From the NCBI GenBank assembly GCA_029448655.1, contig JACCLO010000007.1:2480001-2544000 (forward strand): DNA of 64,000 nucleotides, read 5' to 3'. The notes under the pieces were generated by a model. That model was not told the DNA's origin. It made no database searches and saw only the letters and a program-made list of their open reading frames with translations. Shown piece by piece: positions 10,340-23,260 of this stretch. The translations under genes and the position numbers were made by a program. The DNA is from Wolfiporia cocos (taxonomy: Eukaryota; Basidiomycota; Agaricomycetes; Polyporales; Phaeolaceae). Within the stretch, counting starts at the first letter, position 1; each line of letters begins with the position of its first letter.

Positions 10340-12492
10340 ATGCCAAAAGCCATGCAGTATGTGCTCACTGAGAGTGAGGGAAAAGAATATTACTGCTTGT
10401 GTTCACTATACTGCTTGACACAGTCTCACCTGACTGTGGGACCACGCTAGCGGGGATCCTCCCTAACGCTCCAACCCCTAGGTCCTAAGTGACCGGCGGA
10501 GGTCAGGCGGCTGGTCAGGCTGTATAGCGCAGCTACACAGACTAGCAGGTATAAGGGGAGATGAGCATGTTGGGTCCGGCAGGTGCAGGCGCACACAGAG
10601 AATGAGAGGAAAGGGGCCTAAGCCCTAATGCCGAGAATCTTAGAGATGAGGCTTGTCCTCATCTCGTCGTAGTATATATACATGATGGAGCTGCCAGAAC
10701 GGCCTACCCTAAAGGCGCGGTCTGTGCACGTAATCCTAAAGGTCCATGACTAGGTAACTACCGTGATGAGTCATGTACATACTGTGACTGTGATGTAAGT
10801 AGAGGCGTGTGCACCCTAGCGCGCATGAACATCTTATCTTATCTTATATCTACTAGGTCAGGCGTTAAACGAGAAGGGAGGTGACGTGAGGTGCTATGTG
10901 GGTAGGAAAAGGGTACACCACGCCCTATGGCTCCATATACCCCATAACGTAATAGCTGGGCATGCCCCAGACCTAAGTCTGTGACACTGCTATAATAATT
11001 GCTGCAAAGTTACTTGCACCACATACTTCGACCACAAGAAGAAGCAGCGATTATTAAATTTGGGCCACCCTCTTGAAGCTATTAGGCCTAAGAAGAGGAG
11101 AAGGATAGACTTAGAAGTAAGTTTATATAGTGCGTACATCCAAGATGCGATGCGCACACGATAAAAAAAAATAGAGACTCACTGCATATCTGGTGTAGCC
11201 TGAGGAAAATGCCACAGCCAATGCAGAGGCATATATCTCTGGATCAAGAATCGATGCATGTGTGTATAATTTCACTGTGACCATAGCCAATTCTTTGTTA
11301 AATGGTGCGTGTACGTAGGACAGCCTAGTGGCGATGGCACCAGTTTTCGGGAGCCAGAGTAAAATCACAGCATGTTTGCCAGTGAAATCAGTGCGTAAAA
11401 ATATCCTTGATCCCTTCATATTTTTAATCAGTCAAAAAGTCGTTGCAAATCCAGAGAGCGAAGGGGTCGGAGACAAAAGTTTTAGTAGCCTCAGTCAACC
11501 TCAGGATGAGAACCAGATGTATGTTGATGAAGCAAGCATGGGAGATATATCTGCACAGGTATGCCTCAAATGTATTGAAATTATCAGAGACTATATGCGC
11601 AGCTCCTGTTGCAGAATCTTGTCGGTGAGGAGGTTGCCCACCAAGACTTTGCTTTTGATCACGTGCCAGTTCCTAACCTCAGTGACGGTGTATCTCAATC
11701 ATACGCTGACACTGGAAGTCTTGAAGCTATGCACCATGACAATGAACAGGAGGAGGAGGAGTACTTCAATGAACATCTGAGTGGTTTCTTTCTGCTGGAC
11801 TTGTTGAGGAGGACGATGAAAGTTCCAACGAGGCAAATGAACGTCCTTGCAAGTTAGAAGATCCACAAATGATCACTCTAGAAGAGCTTCGCCACACTGT
11901 AGAAATGCAACATTTAATTCGGAATGCACATCTAGAAGATGACATCAAGGACCCAGATATCTTGAGACGAATTCGAAACCCTCCCCAGCAGCCATTTGAC
12001 ATCAATGACCCCGTCAAGCTACTATCTGTTGAAATCTACCTTGGCCTTGATGACTGCTCTCAGAAAATATACAACCACTTCTGCTCTGCACTGCTACACT
12101 GCCCGCCTTATCTAGAGCTCCTCTCATATGCTGTGGTCAGGTCTTACATTGAGAACCTCACCGGAATTTTCGAACTACACCACAACTGCTGCGTAAATTC
12201 CTGCATGGCATATACTGGGATCTACGGCGAACTGGATAAGTGTAAATATTGCGGCGAGCCACGTTATGAGGAAAGAAGACGAAGACACAAGCGTAGACTT
12301 ATTCCGAGGAAGCAATCGACCACTATTCCCATTGCCCCTGTAATCCAGGCCATGCAACGCTCGACAGAGGGGTTTCGTGCAGCTGAGTACCATGCCACAG
12401 CTACTCGACAGGTTCTTGCTTCACTTCAGGAGACCAATGGCGAGCTTGAGAAAATTAGTGACTACATCCATGGCAAAGACTATCTTGAAACT
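10340..12492 (+). pseudogene. CACTA (EnSpm) transposase Tnp2, N-terminal part, interrupted and truncated
   Basis: Tnp2 is the transposase of CACTA DNA transposons. Exon 1 starts at 10340 and is rejoined in frame to 10992-11116 when the LTR at 10416-10986 is removed. It ends at a GT donor (gtaagt, 11117). Further coding lies at about 11440-11565 and 11610-12492, with a frameshift near 11780. The diagnostic part is at about 12175-12290: a Cys-rich segment CMAYTG..LDKCKYCGEPRY, followed by RKQSTTIPIAPVIQAM and a YHGKDYL-like end. Usual family members are much longer. The rest was lost where the gypsy LTR starts at 12493. No CACTA terminal repeat was seen. Confidence 0.8.
10416..10986 (-). mobile_element. 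Solo LTR, 571 bp, in the Tnp2 gene
   Basis: It starts TGACACAGTCTC and ends AAGTCTGTGACA with perfect duplications ctgct (10411-10415, 10987-10991). The start-site hairpin gatgaggcttgtcctcatc is near 10634-10652 and the inverted TATA near 10672. Removing it rejoins the Tnp2 exon. Confidence 0.94.
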
Positions 12493-13183
12493 TGACACAA
12501 GACTACTCACTTATACGATAAGCGTTGAGGTTGCTGGTTAGGCGGTAGCTTTGAGGTTGTCGAGTAGACAAGAACTTGTAAAGCAGGTAGAGCTTGGCGC
12601 GGTGAGATGTTATCTTAGAGAGCAAATGCAATGAATAGAATCTGAGGTGTTAACGCTCAGATATCGTAGTATATATACATGTTATATAAGACCCCTAACA
12701 GTCTTATTACCTAATCTAATTACCCCAATCCGTACAGGCAAGTCCTCGGAGACCTAAGTAATTAGTAATACACCGTAAATACATATGCCGATCAAAACCG
12801 GGATATAGGTGTGCGGCGTAGGCCGCGCGTATGGCGTATAGTGCGCAATCATTAGTCAGTTGGAGACGTGACCAAACGTCGGTCCGCTGAGCTAATGTGT
12901 ATGACGTTTCACGGACGAGACGTCCGATTGGCTACAAGAATAGACATGTGACTTATAACGGGAACTACCGTGATTAGATACCGTTGCTACGGGAGATAAC
13001 ACGGCCATCATTCGGTTTGTATGTAACGGATAGTTACCAACCAGTTAAGCACTAGTTAGACGTATAAACCGTAGATAAATTCGTAGAAATATGGGAAAAA
13101 TAGTATTAATACTAGGAAAATCTTGTGACATTACCCCCCCCCCCCCCTTTAGATTTCAACGACCCTGTTGAAGTGTTGTTGTT

Positions 13184-16100
13184 CTACCTTCCTGTCGAAC
13201 CAAAACCTTGAGTTCCTCGCACTAATTTCTTCTGCTCTGGTCCTAATACGCCTTTTCGCTTACTAGGATCAGGCTCGTAATACGGGTCCGTAAGTCGCCT
13301 TTCTCGCATTTCCTGCTTCAGCTTTTCAGCTGCTTCAGGTGTGTTTGAGAGGCGGATCTCGGGTATTACTGCTACTTCACAGATTAATTGTGCGATTCAA
13401 TCCCCCTTCCGTACTTGATACGGGTCACCAGTTAAGTTCATCAACATTACGAAGATTTCACCGCGGTAGTCGTGATCTATGACACCGGCAAGGACATCTA
13501 AGCCCTTTTTAGCCATGCCTGATCTGGGTGCTATCCGACCATAAGTCCCATAAGGAACTTTGATGAATACATCTGTGGGTATCGTCGCTGATTTCCAGCT
13601 ATTAACTAGAATATCTTGCGACGCATACAGGTCGAATCCAATTGAATCGCCTGTTCCACGGGTCGGCATTGTCCCATTGACTCCGATGGTAACCTCCATG
13701 TCTTCGTTGAAGTCGACATCTGATGGTACCCATTGTTTGGAATCGGGGTGGCGCTTGTAGTGCACCTTCGGTTCGTTAGGTCCGACATCGTCCCTGTACT
13801 GTGGCCAGTCATCAGGCCATGTGCACATGTCCTCTTCCCAATCGGGAGAGTCCGGGTCAAATATGGTGATGGAATGTTTAGTTCCACCACGCATTCGGGT
13901 TGATCGTCTAAGTTGGTTGTTTAGGGGAGTACTGAAGGTTGAATATTTCGCCTTGTACTCGTCCGAAATTTCCTTAGCATTTGTGAGGGCGTCCTCATAT
14001 TCCCAAGTGTCGTATTCATGGGTGTAGCCTTTCCATCTAACTAGGAATTGCCACTTTCCAAACAACACTCTATGAGAAAGGATGCTCTCGACTTCCCATT
14101 CTACATCATCTTCCTCCCCCGAGTCCTTATCAGGTACTGGAGGAGCGGCTTTCTGTCCTTCGATGGTAGATTCCTTGTACATGACCAGTTTTGAGGCATG
14201 GAACACAGGGTGATAAGCCCTGTATTGTGCGTCCATGTGTACCTTGAACGTTACTGGCCCTAAGACTTCAATAATCTTAAATGGGCCGATGTATCGGGGG
14301 GCTAGACTCCTTTCGGTGTCTTGCCAGCTCCTTACGTCCACTAGTACCTTATCCCCTAATTTAAAGGGAACAAGTTCCTTCTTTCGGTCATAGTACCAGG
14401 CCCATCTATCGGCTGCAATTTTCATCGCTGCCTTGGCTTGTGATTGGGCCTCGAAGCGCTTATGAGCAATTTCACTCAAGTCTACATTTCGACTTGGTTC
14501 GAAACTGCTCGGTCCTGCTATAGGGTGTCGACCTAGTTCTACCAAAAACGGAGAGTTCTTGGTAGTCTCGCTTGCCACGTTATTGTAGGCAAACTCTGCG
14601 GTGGGGAGGAACTCTGCCCAGTTATCTTTTTCGTAGATGTTAATGTAACATCTAAGATACTGTTCGAGTGTTTGGTTCACTCTTTCAGTTTGTCCATCCA
14701 CTTGCGGGTGATATGCTGTCGTCATTGACCGCTTAATGCCCAGTAGTTCGCACCATTTGCCAAATAATTTAGAGGCGAATTGTGTTCCTCTGTCCGATAC
14801 TATCTGTTTCGGTAACCCATGGATCGGGTAAACGAACTGATATAGTACCGAGGCTAGGTCCTTCGTCGAGAACTGATTTGTAATCGGGAAGAACTGGGCT
14901 CGCTTGGTCAATCGATCAACTACCACCATGATCGCGTCCGCAGTGCCTGATTTGGGCAATTGTGTGATTAGGTCTATGGTTACCACTTCCCACGGGCCTG
15001 ACGGCACCGGTAAGGGTTGCAGGGGTCCATATGGCTTCTGAGGGTGATTTTTCATCCGTTGGCATGTGTCACATCCGTCTACGTATTTCTTCACGTAAAC
15101 GAACATGCCTGGCCACCAATAGTTGCGGGATAGCAATTTGTATGTCTTGTATCGACCGAAATGCCCAGCCGACTTGTGATCGTGATGTAATTCGACCACT
15201 TGCCATCTGAGATCCGCTGGTGTGGTGGGGACGTACACTTTGCCTTTATGGAGTAATAATCCTCCTTCGTAGTTCCACGTTTGTAGGTCTTTCCGGAATT
15301 CACGAGCCCCTGATGAGAGTAGAGACTTGTAATCCTTAGTGACCTTGTTGTCGAGCAATGCTTTGCGGATGTCTCGGAGTATCGGATCATCCGATTCTGG
15401 CGCAGCATGGGAGGTATCTAGAGCCATTGACATGAGCTCTGATTCGAAAAATTCAGGTTTCAGTAGAATTTGATCCCTGTTATCGAGTTCCACCCCCTCC
15501 TCATGATCTGGACGCCTGGACAGAGGGTCCGCTGTTAGCATTGTCTTGCCAGGTTTGTGCTTCATTATGTAATTGAAGCGTGAGAGGTACAAGGCCCATC
15601 GGGCTTGTTGTCACAGATTTATCTGGGACTTACAGCATTTTTCCTATGATTATAGCAATTTACCTGGGATTTATACGTCTAACTACCAGTTATCTACGGG
15701 TTGACTCCCATTGCCACCACGACAAGCTCTTAACTGGGCTTATCACCACATGACCAGCTTACATAACGCTACGGCACCTTCCGGTCCAATAGCATAGTTA
15801 CAGCTACGTCATACAGGTCTCGCCCGACAGAGCAAGACCAGCCACGTCATAGATCGTAGATCATAATGATAGGTCGAGCGCGGCACGCTCGCATAATAAT
15901 GTCCACACGTACAAACAGTGCCTCGCGGCCTTGTACTATTGGGTCAGCCATCCCGGCTTCCCACCGCCATAAGATCCTTGATCACAATGGCACCTCAGGC
16001 GCGGCACGCCTTCGCATAATTATGTCAACACGACCATACAGCACTATAATAGCACCAAGGCTATATCGCTATAGGTCACGGCCTTCTCGGCCTCCCACGG

Positions 16101-17720
16101 ACTCGGAGCTCTCCAAGTCCCGGGCTTCTGCCATCACGGCGTTGCCCAAACACTGGACTTCGCCTCACGGCTAAGTCCAACACATGCCCCGGTAACCATC
16201 CGGACCGGGCTGTAACACATGCCACGGTACTTCCCGTCCAATGGCATAACGACCTTGGCGCCTCGCCTTGGTCATCCAACGAAGCACGGCCAATCGCCAT
16301 TATACCGCAAGGTATCCGGCAACCGGCTTCCCATATACCCGGGCTGCGCCCGCGTTATCACAACAATAAAGACATAATCCCTCTCATACGATTGGTTCGG
16401 CCATTAGGGCCTTGCCACGGCCATTCTATGTAGAGTCCATAAACAGTAGATAAGATAAGCTTCGCCACTTGGCAAAGCCACATAACCCGGAAAGGTAACG
16501 ACTAGTTAGTAGCACGTGACCTTCCCATAAACATGTATATAACTAGGGGCTTGACGCCCTATAACTCTAGTTCTATTATTCTCGGCTTGCGCCGTAGAAT
16601 AACTCTCACCACTCTGCTGCGCTGGTATGCCTCCTCTCCAAGTCGCCTTATTACTCAAGATATAGGCCTTGGTGAGTCCCACAGGCGTACTGTGTCACCT
16701 GTCGTCGGGTCAGTTTTCACGCCGTTTTGAAATAGGTCAGATTAAGGTGATCCGACCATATTTCGAACTTTTCAGGTGCTCCTTTGAGGTAATGTCTCCA
16801 TTCCTCAATAGCCCTAATCACCGCCAACATTTCCTTGTCGTAAATCTCATAGTTTCGTTCGGGGGCACTTAGCGATTTGCTAAAGAAGCCCACCGGGTGA
16901 TATTTTTTATCTTTCGGATCTAATTGAGATAAGACTGCACCAGTTGCGAAGTCCGATGCATCCGTTTCCAGGCGGATAGGTTCGTCTTGTGACGGGATTC
17001 GTAAAACGGGCGCTTTGGTGAATGCTTCCTTTAGTTCAAGGAAGGCATCCTCCTGCTCGGCGTCCCAATGCCAAGGCTCTGACTTCTTTGTCAAGATTGT
17101 CAGTGGTTTGGCCTTTTTCGAGAACCCTTCTATAAATTTTCTATAGAAGTTTGCAAAGCCAAGGAACGCTTGTACGTCCTTGACTTTTTGGGGTCTCGGC
17201 CAATCTTGAACTCCGCTATATTTCTTTGGGTCCATCATTATTTTTCCGTTGGCAATGATTACGCCGAGGTACTCAATTGAGGACTGTTCAAAGAAGCATT
17301 TTTCGGGTTTCGCATACAAATCGTGGTCCTTCAGGGTTTCTAGTACCTGTTTGGTGATCCGATGATGTTCCGCCATGTCGTTACCGAATATGAGAATGTC
17401 GTCTAAATATACGACAACTTTCCCAGTACGGATATATGGGGCTAGGATAGAGTTCATCATAGCCTGGAACGTTGCGGGGGCATTGCAGAAACCGAAATAC
17501 ATTACGGTAGCCTCGTATAATCCCTTATGCGTGACAAATGCTGTCTTCCATTCGTCACCTTCCTTGATGCGGACATTGTTATATCCCCATCTTAGGTCGA
17601 TTTTCGTGAAAATGGTTGCTTGGGATAATTGATCGATTAATTCATCGATCCGAGGTATCGGATATCGGTTTTTGACGGTTATACCGTTTAGCCTCCATTG
17701 TTGAACGATAGAAATGCCGC
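13184..17720 (-). pseudogene. pol: Pol polyprotein of Gypsy-C: RT, RNase H, integrase, chromodomain, dUTPase
   Basis: Pol copies and inserts the element. Reading leftward: the reverse transcriptase is missing its N-terminal fingers; its YLDD is near 17400. RNase H follows to about 16717. After the nested LTR come the integrase zinc site (H-H-C-C near 15060-15180), the D-D-E core (SDRGTQFA, TERVNQ near 14680-14800), the GPF motif, a chromodomain near 13970-14090 and a C-terminal dUTPase to 13184 (GRIAPRSG, GVIDHDYRGE, GFGSTG). Two TGA stops break it, at about 16727 and 13398. The second lies inside dUTPase motif 4 (GD-stop-IAQLI). The stop codon of the gene is at 13184-13186. Its closest relative in the window is the intact pol at 42809-47344. 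Confidence 0.88.
15609..16697 (+). mobile_element. Solo LTR, family alpha, inside Gypsy-C pol
   Basis: It starts TGTCACAGATTTATC and ends TACTGTGTCA. The duplications cttgt (15604-15608) and cctgt (16698-16702) differ by one C/T. Removing it rejoins the RNase H coding region. Confidence 0.93.
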
Positions 17721-18055
17721 CTCCCCTCATTAAATTGAGATTCCTTTTTCCTGTCCCTCTTGTACTGTTGCAGATAGTAATAAATATATAGCTTGTGGTC
17801 ATCGATGTCGACACATGCAAGAACATCATCTTCAAAGGAAAGTCCTCCAAATACTGGCCAGACCTCCCCACAGAGGTCATTCAGTAGGAATCACTCATGT
17901 CTTGCTCGTCCTAGTGCCAATCCCCGGCCTCCAGGTTGATCACCACATACCATTTGCTCAATATCTCTGCGACGGCGCATTGCCCTGCGACATGGTCCTG
18001 CCGCAGATGTGGCCCTCACACTTCCTCTTTACATTTGTCCACGATGCAAACGAGG

Positions 18056-19184
18056 TGACACAGACTTACCAGTCTGTGGGACCGGCCCTGCCAGGGGACC
18101 TAACCATGTCGCAATGAGCAACAACCCAAGACGCTAGAGGGAACTGAGGCATTGCTGGCAGTACATGACCAGTACCTCAGACGTAACATCTCAGGCATGC
18201 ATCTGAAGCTTCAAGGCAAGGGTCAACAGCCAGCTACCAGTGGACTCCCGCAGACAAGGTGAAGAGAGGGACAACTAGCCCAGATGTCGGGAATCCAAAA
18301 GATGGGGTGTAAGCCCCATCTGCTGCTACCTATATACATGAGGAGCATAGCTACTGGTCTACCCTAAAGTACTGGCCTGTGCGCCATAACTACGAGTGAC
18401 CGTGATGTATCTACCATGTAACAAGCAGGTGACCTAAATGTGGTGACACAGACTTACAACGTCTGTGGGACCCTGGCTACAGGGGAGTCCCTATACACCT
18501 TACAAGGTGGTGTGATAAGTCGCAACGGCAACGTCGGCTGTATCCCATGGGGGAACTCCTAAGTCGATGCGTCGAGGCTGCACACAGACAAGGAAGTGAT
18601 AGAGGGCCCCCGGGGCAGAGACGCACACAGTAGAATGCAAGAGAGGAGCCAGAGGCTCAGTTGCCGAAAATCCTAAAGATGGGGAAGTAAGTCCCCATCT
18701 TGTCGTACTTATACATGGGAGCTGACCAGTAATGGTCGCCCTAAAGTCACGGCCTGTGCGCAGTAACTAAGAGGGCACATGGGAACATGTAACTACCGTA
18801 ACGTATGTACTATTGTGACCGTAACGTGAGTACCTAAGGTGCGCGCTACCCTACAGCGCTAACCTTCAGTCATATGATCTAGATGGAGTCCTGGAGCGAG
18901 CGTTGGAGGTGGCTGAGGATCAGCGAAGCGCGCGCGCACCCAGCGGCGCCTATAATACCTATAGCGAGGGATGTAGAACCCCCCACCGGGAATTCTGTGA
19001 CACGTGGCATACCTGGCATGTGCACTACCCCTGGAGGCACTACATATCAATGCATCACGTGCTACTAAGTATCTAAGGGGCGAGCAGAAGGAATAACGAC
19101 CCAGGAAGCGTACCGTACGTGCTACGATAAACTATGAGTAACCTAGGGTAAATGAGTCGATCAGTACCAGAATATACTGTGACA
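18056..19184 (-). mobile_element. Solo LTR (net about 565 bp) with another LTR nested inside
   Basis: It starts TGACACAGACTTACC and ends ATACTGTGACA, with perfect duplications cgagg (18051-18055, 19185-19189). It is interrupted at 18444-19002. The hairpin gatggggtgtaagccccatc and an inverted TATA lie near 18302-18335. Confidence 0.92.
18444..19002 (-). mobile_element. Solo LTR, 559 bp, nested in another LTR
   Basis: It starts TGACACAGACTTAC and ends ATTCTGTGACA. The duplications tgtgg (18439-18443) and cgtgg (19003-19007) differ by one C/T. Confidence 0.9.
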
Positions 19185-19795
19185 CGAGGTCGAGAAGTTG
19201 ATGTTTGTCTACCATAGAAATTCCACCTCCCCTCATTGAATTGAAATTCATTTTTCCCGCCCCTCGTGTACTGTTGCAGATAGTAATAATTATATAGCTT
19301 GTAGTCGTGGCGTTCAACGAATATTGCAATGCTCATTTAAGTCAAAGAGCCCACGTGAGCCACTTACTTAATGGCATCATGTCACTCATTTCACCACCAC
19401 TTCTCTTTCACCACTTACTCTCCCCATACACGCCTCAAAGATTTTATATACCAATGTCTCCCACTTATTCTGAAGATCCTACATTCCCCACCTCTTCAAT
19501 GAGAGCGACCAACTTGTCTCAGTTACATCAGATGTCACATGCATTTGTTCCAGAGCATACACGCACTCTTAGCAGCAATCAACCCATGCTGGGCTCAACT
19601 AATGTCGACCTTTTATCAGGAAATTTGCAAGGGGTCTCCCAATGGGGACAAATTAATCCTGCGGTACGAGCTAGAACTGCAGTGCAGGTCACTAGCTTAT
19701 TTCATTGGGCGCCCCAACTAGCACATCTCCGATGCAGATCAACAGACAGTGATCTGCTTGGATGATCATACGAACCAGATGCTCATGGAAGCGAT

Positions 19796-20890
19796 TGACA
19801 CAGATGGCTCTGTGGGACTCACCAAGCCAGTATCCTGCGATGAACTAGGCGACTTTAGTGAGGAAGAGGTTATCAGACACCATAGGAGGTAGGAGGTTCT
19901 TCTACGGCGTACGCCGAGAAGAATAGAACTAAGGTTATAGGCCGTCAAGGCCCTACTTATATACACATATATAACGGGTCATGTGCTACTGTATAGTGCA
20001 TGCCCGATAAGGAGTGTGGGCTTGGTTGCCATAAGGGCGACCAAGTGGTACGACTACTCTACAAAGGCCGTGACCCGCCGGTAATGGCCGAGCCAATGGT
20101 AAAAGAGAGAGCGTGTGGTCTCATCGTTGGATGGACGTGTGAATACGGGCGCAGCCCGGGTATAAGGGATGCCGGTTGCCGGATACCGTGAGGTATAATG
20201 GCGATTGGCCGGTCATCGGGTGCTGACCAAGGCGAGACGCCGAGGTCGTAATGCTATTGGGCCGGCAGGCACCGTTAGCATGTGATATGTCCGGACCGGA
20301 TGGTTACCGGAACATATGGTGGTCTTAGCCGCGAGGCGAGGACCGGTGTTTGGGCAACGCCGTGATGGCAGAAGCCCGGGACTTGGAGAACGCCGAGTCC
20401 GTGGGATGGCCGAGAAGACCGAGCCTATAGCGATATTGCCTTGGTGCTAATATAGTGCTATTTGGCCGTGTTGCCATTATTATGCGAAGGCGTGGCGCGC
20501 CTGAGGTGTCATCGTGATCAAGGATCTTATGACGGTGGGAAGCCGGGAAGGCTGACCCAATAGTACAAGGCCGCGAGGCACTGTTTGTACATGTGGACAT
20601 TATTATGCGAGCGTGCCGCGCTCGGCCTATCATTATGATCTAGGATCTATGACGTGGCTGGTCTTGCTCTGACGGGCGAGACCTATGACGTATGCTGTAG
20701 TGTTGCTATTGGACGTGGTTGTACCGTAGCGTTACGTAAGCTAGTCATGTGGTTGATAAGTCCAGTTAAGAGCTTGTCGTGGTGGCAATGGGAGTTAACC
20801 CGTAGATAACTGGTAGGTAGACGTATAAATCCCAGGTAAATTGCTATAATCATAGGAGAAATGCTGTATGTCCCAGATAAATCTGTGACA
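19796..20890 (-). mobile_element. Solo LTR, family alpha
   Basis: It starts TGACACAGATGG and ends AAATCTGTGACA. The duplications gcgat (19791-19795) and gtgat (20891-20895) differ by one C/T. Confidence 0.93.
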
Positions 20891-21406
20891 GTGATGGCCA
20901 AGCTTACTGAAGAAAATATACGCTTTCACATGCTTATGGAGTGAGTATATGCACCTTGTACTCTAGTTCCAGTGCTACAGACTACTTCTCCACAAAGGAC
21001 AACCTTGACTCATTTGGCTACAGGCATACAGTCACTTGTTAGTGCACAACGTGATAGGTATCTACTCCATCGTATTATATCTCGAAACAAAAATACAAAT
21101 CGAGTTTTTACAGGGGCTCTAGAGGCGATGCTAGCCTACCTGACAACCGACCTCTTTCTAAGAGGGAACAATACCCTAACATCAAATTCTGGAATGAGGC
21201 GGATTGGCAGGCCTCAAAACGCTGCGACGATGCGGACCCAATGTCAGATGGGCCGAAACAATGTGGCAAAAAAAGGTGGAGTCATGGTTGTGGTTGGAAT
21301 GTCACAGATTATTCGGGGCTTGGAAACCCCCGGTGGCATAACATACCATAAGGCATAACCATGCTATGGGTATAAAGCCAAATACCCTTAGGTGCTATAG
21401 CAAGCG

Positions 21407-22360
21407 TGTCACAGATTTTTACCTATTTGTACCTATTTTTCCCGTAGCTCTACGACAAGTATTAGCCACCGTAGCATTATCCTGTAACACACGTACAACT
21501 TGACAGTCACGTGACACAGCGCTAACCAGACTGGAACCTTCTAGCAGGTTCCATACCAACCACAATCACATGCCGATGTATCAGCCCAGTGACTCGCTGA
21601 TTCATCCATAGTCATACACGTTTAGTCACAACAGTAGATCACATGCAGCCTTACTCATTCTAGAGTACCGTAGGTCCTAGTAGTATTAGGGGTCTGGCGA
21701 CACATGTATATATACTGGAACAGTCTGAGTGTAACTGACCCAGGAACTCACTTGTGTCTGTCTTTTGTAGACGGCTGGTCAACAAGCGTAGAAACTAAGC
21801 AGCAGTAGATAGTAGAGCTAATGCGGCGGGTAGAGCAATGAATTGTTCTAAGGTCTTACGCCTTAGATGGACAGCTTATATACACATGTGGGAGCCGTTC
21901 AGATAAGTGTGCCCTAAAGTAATGGGTCTGTGTGCACCAGTGGTAATGCTGTGTGCTTACAGGGGAATGAGTCACGTTGACTAGTTCTAAGTCATATGAC
22001 AAGTGAGTCATAGGCCGATCGGTATATACAACGGGCCGCTGATGAGAACGTTATGAGTCACACATTCTAGTACCTTCGAGAGGATTCGAGAAGAGTGTGG
22101 TTTCATGGTTAGGGTCTCTAACTACGTAAAATAGGACTTGTCGTAAGACAAGTTGGAGAAATTCGATATAAATGCGGGAAAATTTAGGTAAATGCCTAGA
22201 AAATTGTGACAGTAACACCTCAGTTCTGCTATCCTCGACAATTGAGTACTTCAGCCTAACAAGCTACCTCTGCGCTCATACTACTACTCTTACCTCTCGG
22301 TAACTCGCCCTCAGCATCAGACAAGCCGTTATCAGTAAGTATTAGTTTGGGTTTGTGTCA
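21407..22360 (+). mobile_element. Solo LTR nested in the 249-bp element
   Basis: It starts TGTCACAGATTTTTACC and ends GGTTTGTGTCA, with perfect duplications aagcg (21402-21406, 22361-22365). The TATA-like catgtatatatac is near 21704. It is itself interrupted at 21736-22211. Confidence 0.93.
21736..22211 (-). mobile_element. Solo LTR, 476 bp, nested in a nested LTR
   Basis: It starts TGACCCAGGAACTC and ends AATTGTGACA, with perfect duplications gtaac (21731-21735, 22212-22216). It landed in the start-site hairpin of its host LTR; removal restores tctgagtgtaacacctcag. Its relative at 61786-62284 is the 5' LTR of a small element. Confidence 0.92.
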
Positions 22361-23260
22361 AAGCGCCTAGCATGGGAATATGAACTACACATATAGCCTG
22401 TCCCACCTATAACAGCTGAGCTGTTATAGTGGCCCTTTTGGCTAAGTGGTGTTGGACGCCTGTCCCCATGAAGCTGCTGGTCTGGGACTGCTGGTGGTAC
22501 CGTGACATGGAAGAGGAAGACGGCACCCCTTTTAGCATATCGTGCCTCGGTGGCGTCAGGGCGTTAATCAGGGAGGTCTTTCTCAATCTCTCAGAATGTG
22601 GCCGTGTGCCGGAATGCTGGACTAAGGTCTGCCAGGAGGGGCATGACAAGCTGCAATGAAGGCTAGAAGAGGCGTACCTGGAGATTGCCTTATGCGAGGG
22701 ACACTGGAAGACCAAAACATGTGCCAAGGCTGTCTATCCGTCTTAGAAGCAGAAGCACATGCACACTACAGCAGCAGTTAGTCTTTGGTTTGCTCTTCCT
22801 ATGGCTCAGAGACGCATTAATGAGGACCAGGCACCAAACGCTGCTTCGACCAATCGCACGAAGACTTCGACTTTGCGAAGCTCAGACCTCAGAATGGAAG
22901 GCCAGCGCTCCAAGAGCACAAGCACTACAGAGACTGTGTCTGCACTGCCCATTGCTTCTGGGGATGCTCCTAGACCTGCTTCACCACGCCCGCCTACACC
23001 CTCTGCTCTGAGTCCCCGGCAGCCCTCTGAGCTCAAATATGAAGACCAACCTTCCTCAATGATCCCTGATACGACTACAGATGCAACTGTGGCACAGACA
23101 TCCGCCTCTGAGGCACAACATACCGCGGAACCCATTCATGGTGAGAAGTGTCCCTCAGAGCCCGTTCACTCTGGGGAACGCATGAGCAAATGCCACACCA
23201 CACTTGTAATCAAATCAGCTCTGTACATTTTCTTTTCTTTACTGTTCTTCACTAACCACG

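Larger units (their letters stand above)
12493..17720 (-). mobile_element. Gypsy-C: 3' LTR plus pol of a truncated chromodomain Ty3 element
   Basis: The 3' LTR is 12493-13130 (638 bp, TGACACAAGAC to TCTTGTGACA). It is followed by ttacccccc, the polypurine tract on the minus strand, then pol read leftward. The 5' part, including gag, is missing beyond about 17706, where an unrelated repeated sequence begins. A family-alpha LTR (15609-16697) sits within pol. Confidence 0.88.
17706..19320 (-). repeat. Pair of direct repeats of about 95 bp flanking an unknown ORF piece
   Basis: The stretches at about 17706-17805 and 19222-19320 share ctcccctcatt, actgttgcagatagtaata and atatagctt in the same orientation. 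Between them, once the LTR at 18056-19184 is removed, an open plus-strand frame (about 17810-18055 and 19190-19230) reads across the restored junction. The RT of Gypsy-C is joined to the first copy. I do not recognise the sequence; it may be a tandem unit of about 380 bp. Confidence 0.5.
21300..22507. mobile_element. 249-bp mini element, copy 2, with nested LTRs
   Basis: It starts TGTCACAGATTATT and ends ACCGTGACA, with perfect duplications tggaa (21295-21299, 22508-22512). Subtracting the insert at 21407-22360 and its duplication leaves 249 bp, the length of copy 1 at 3458-3706. Confidence 0.88.
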
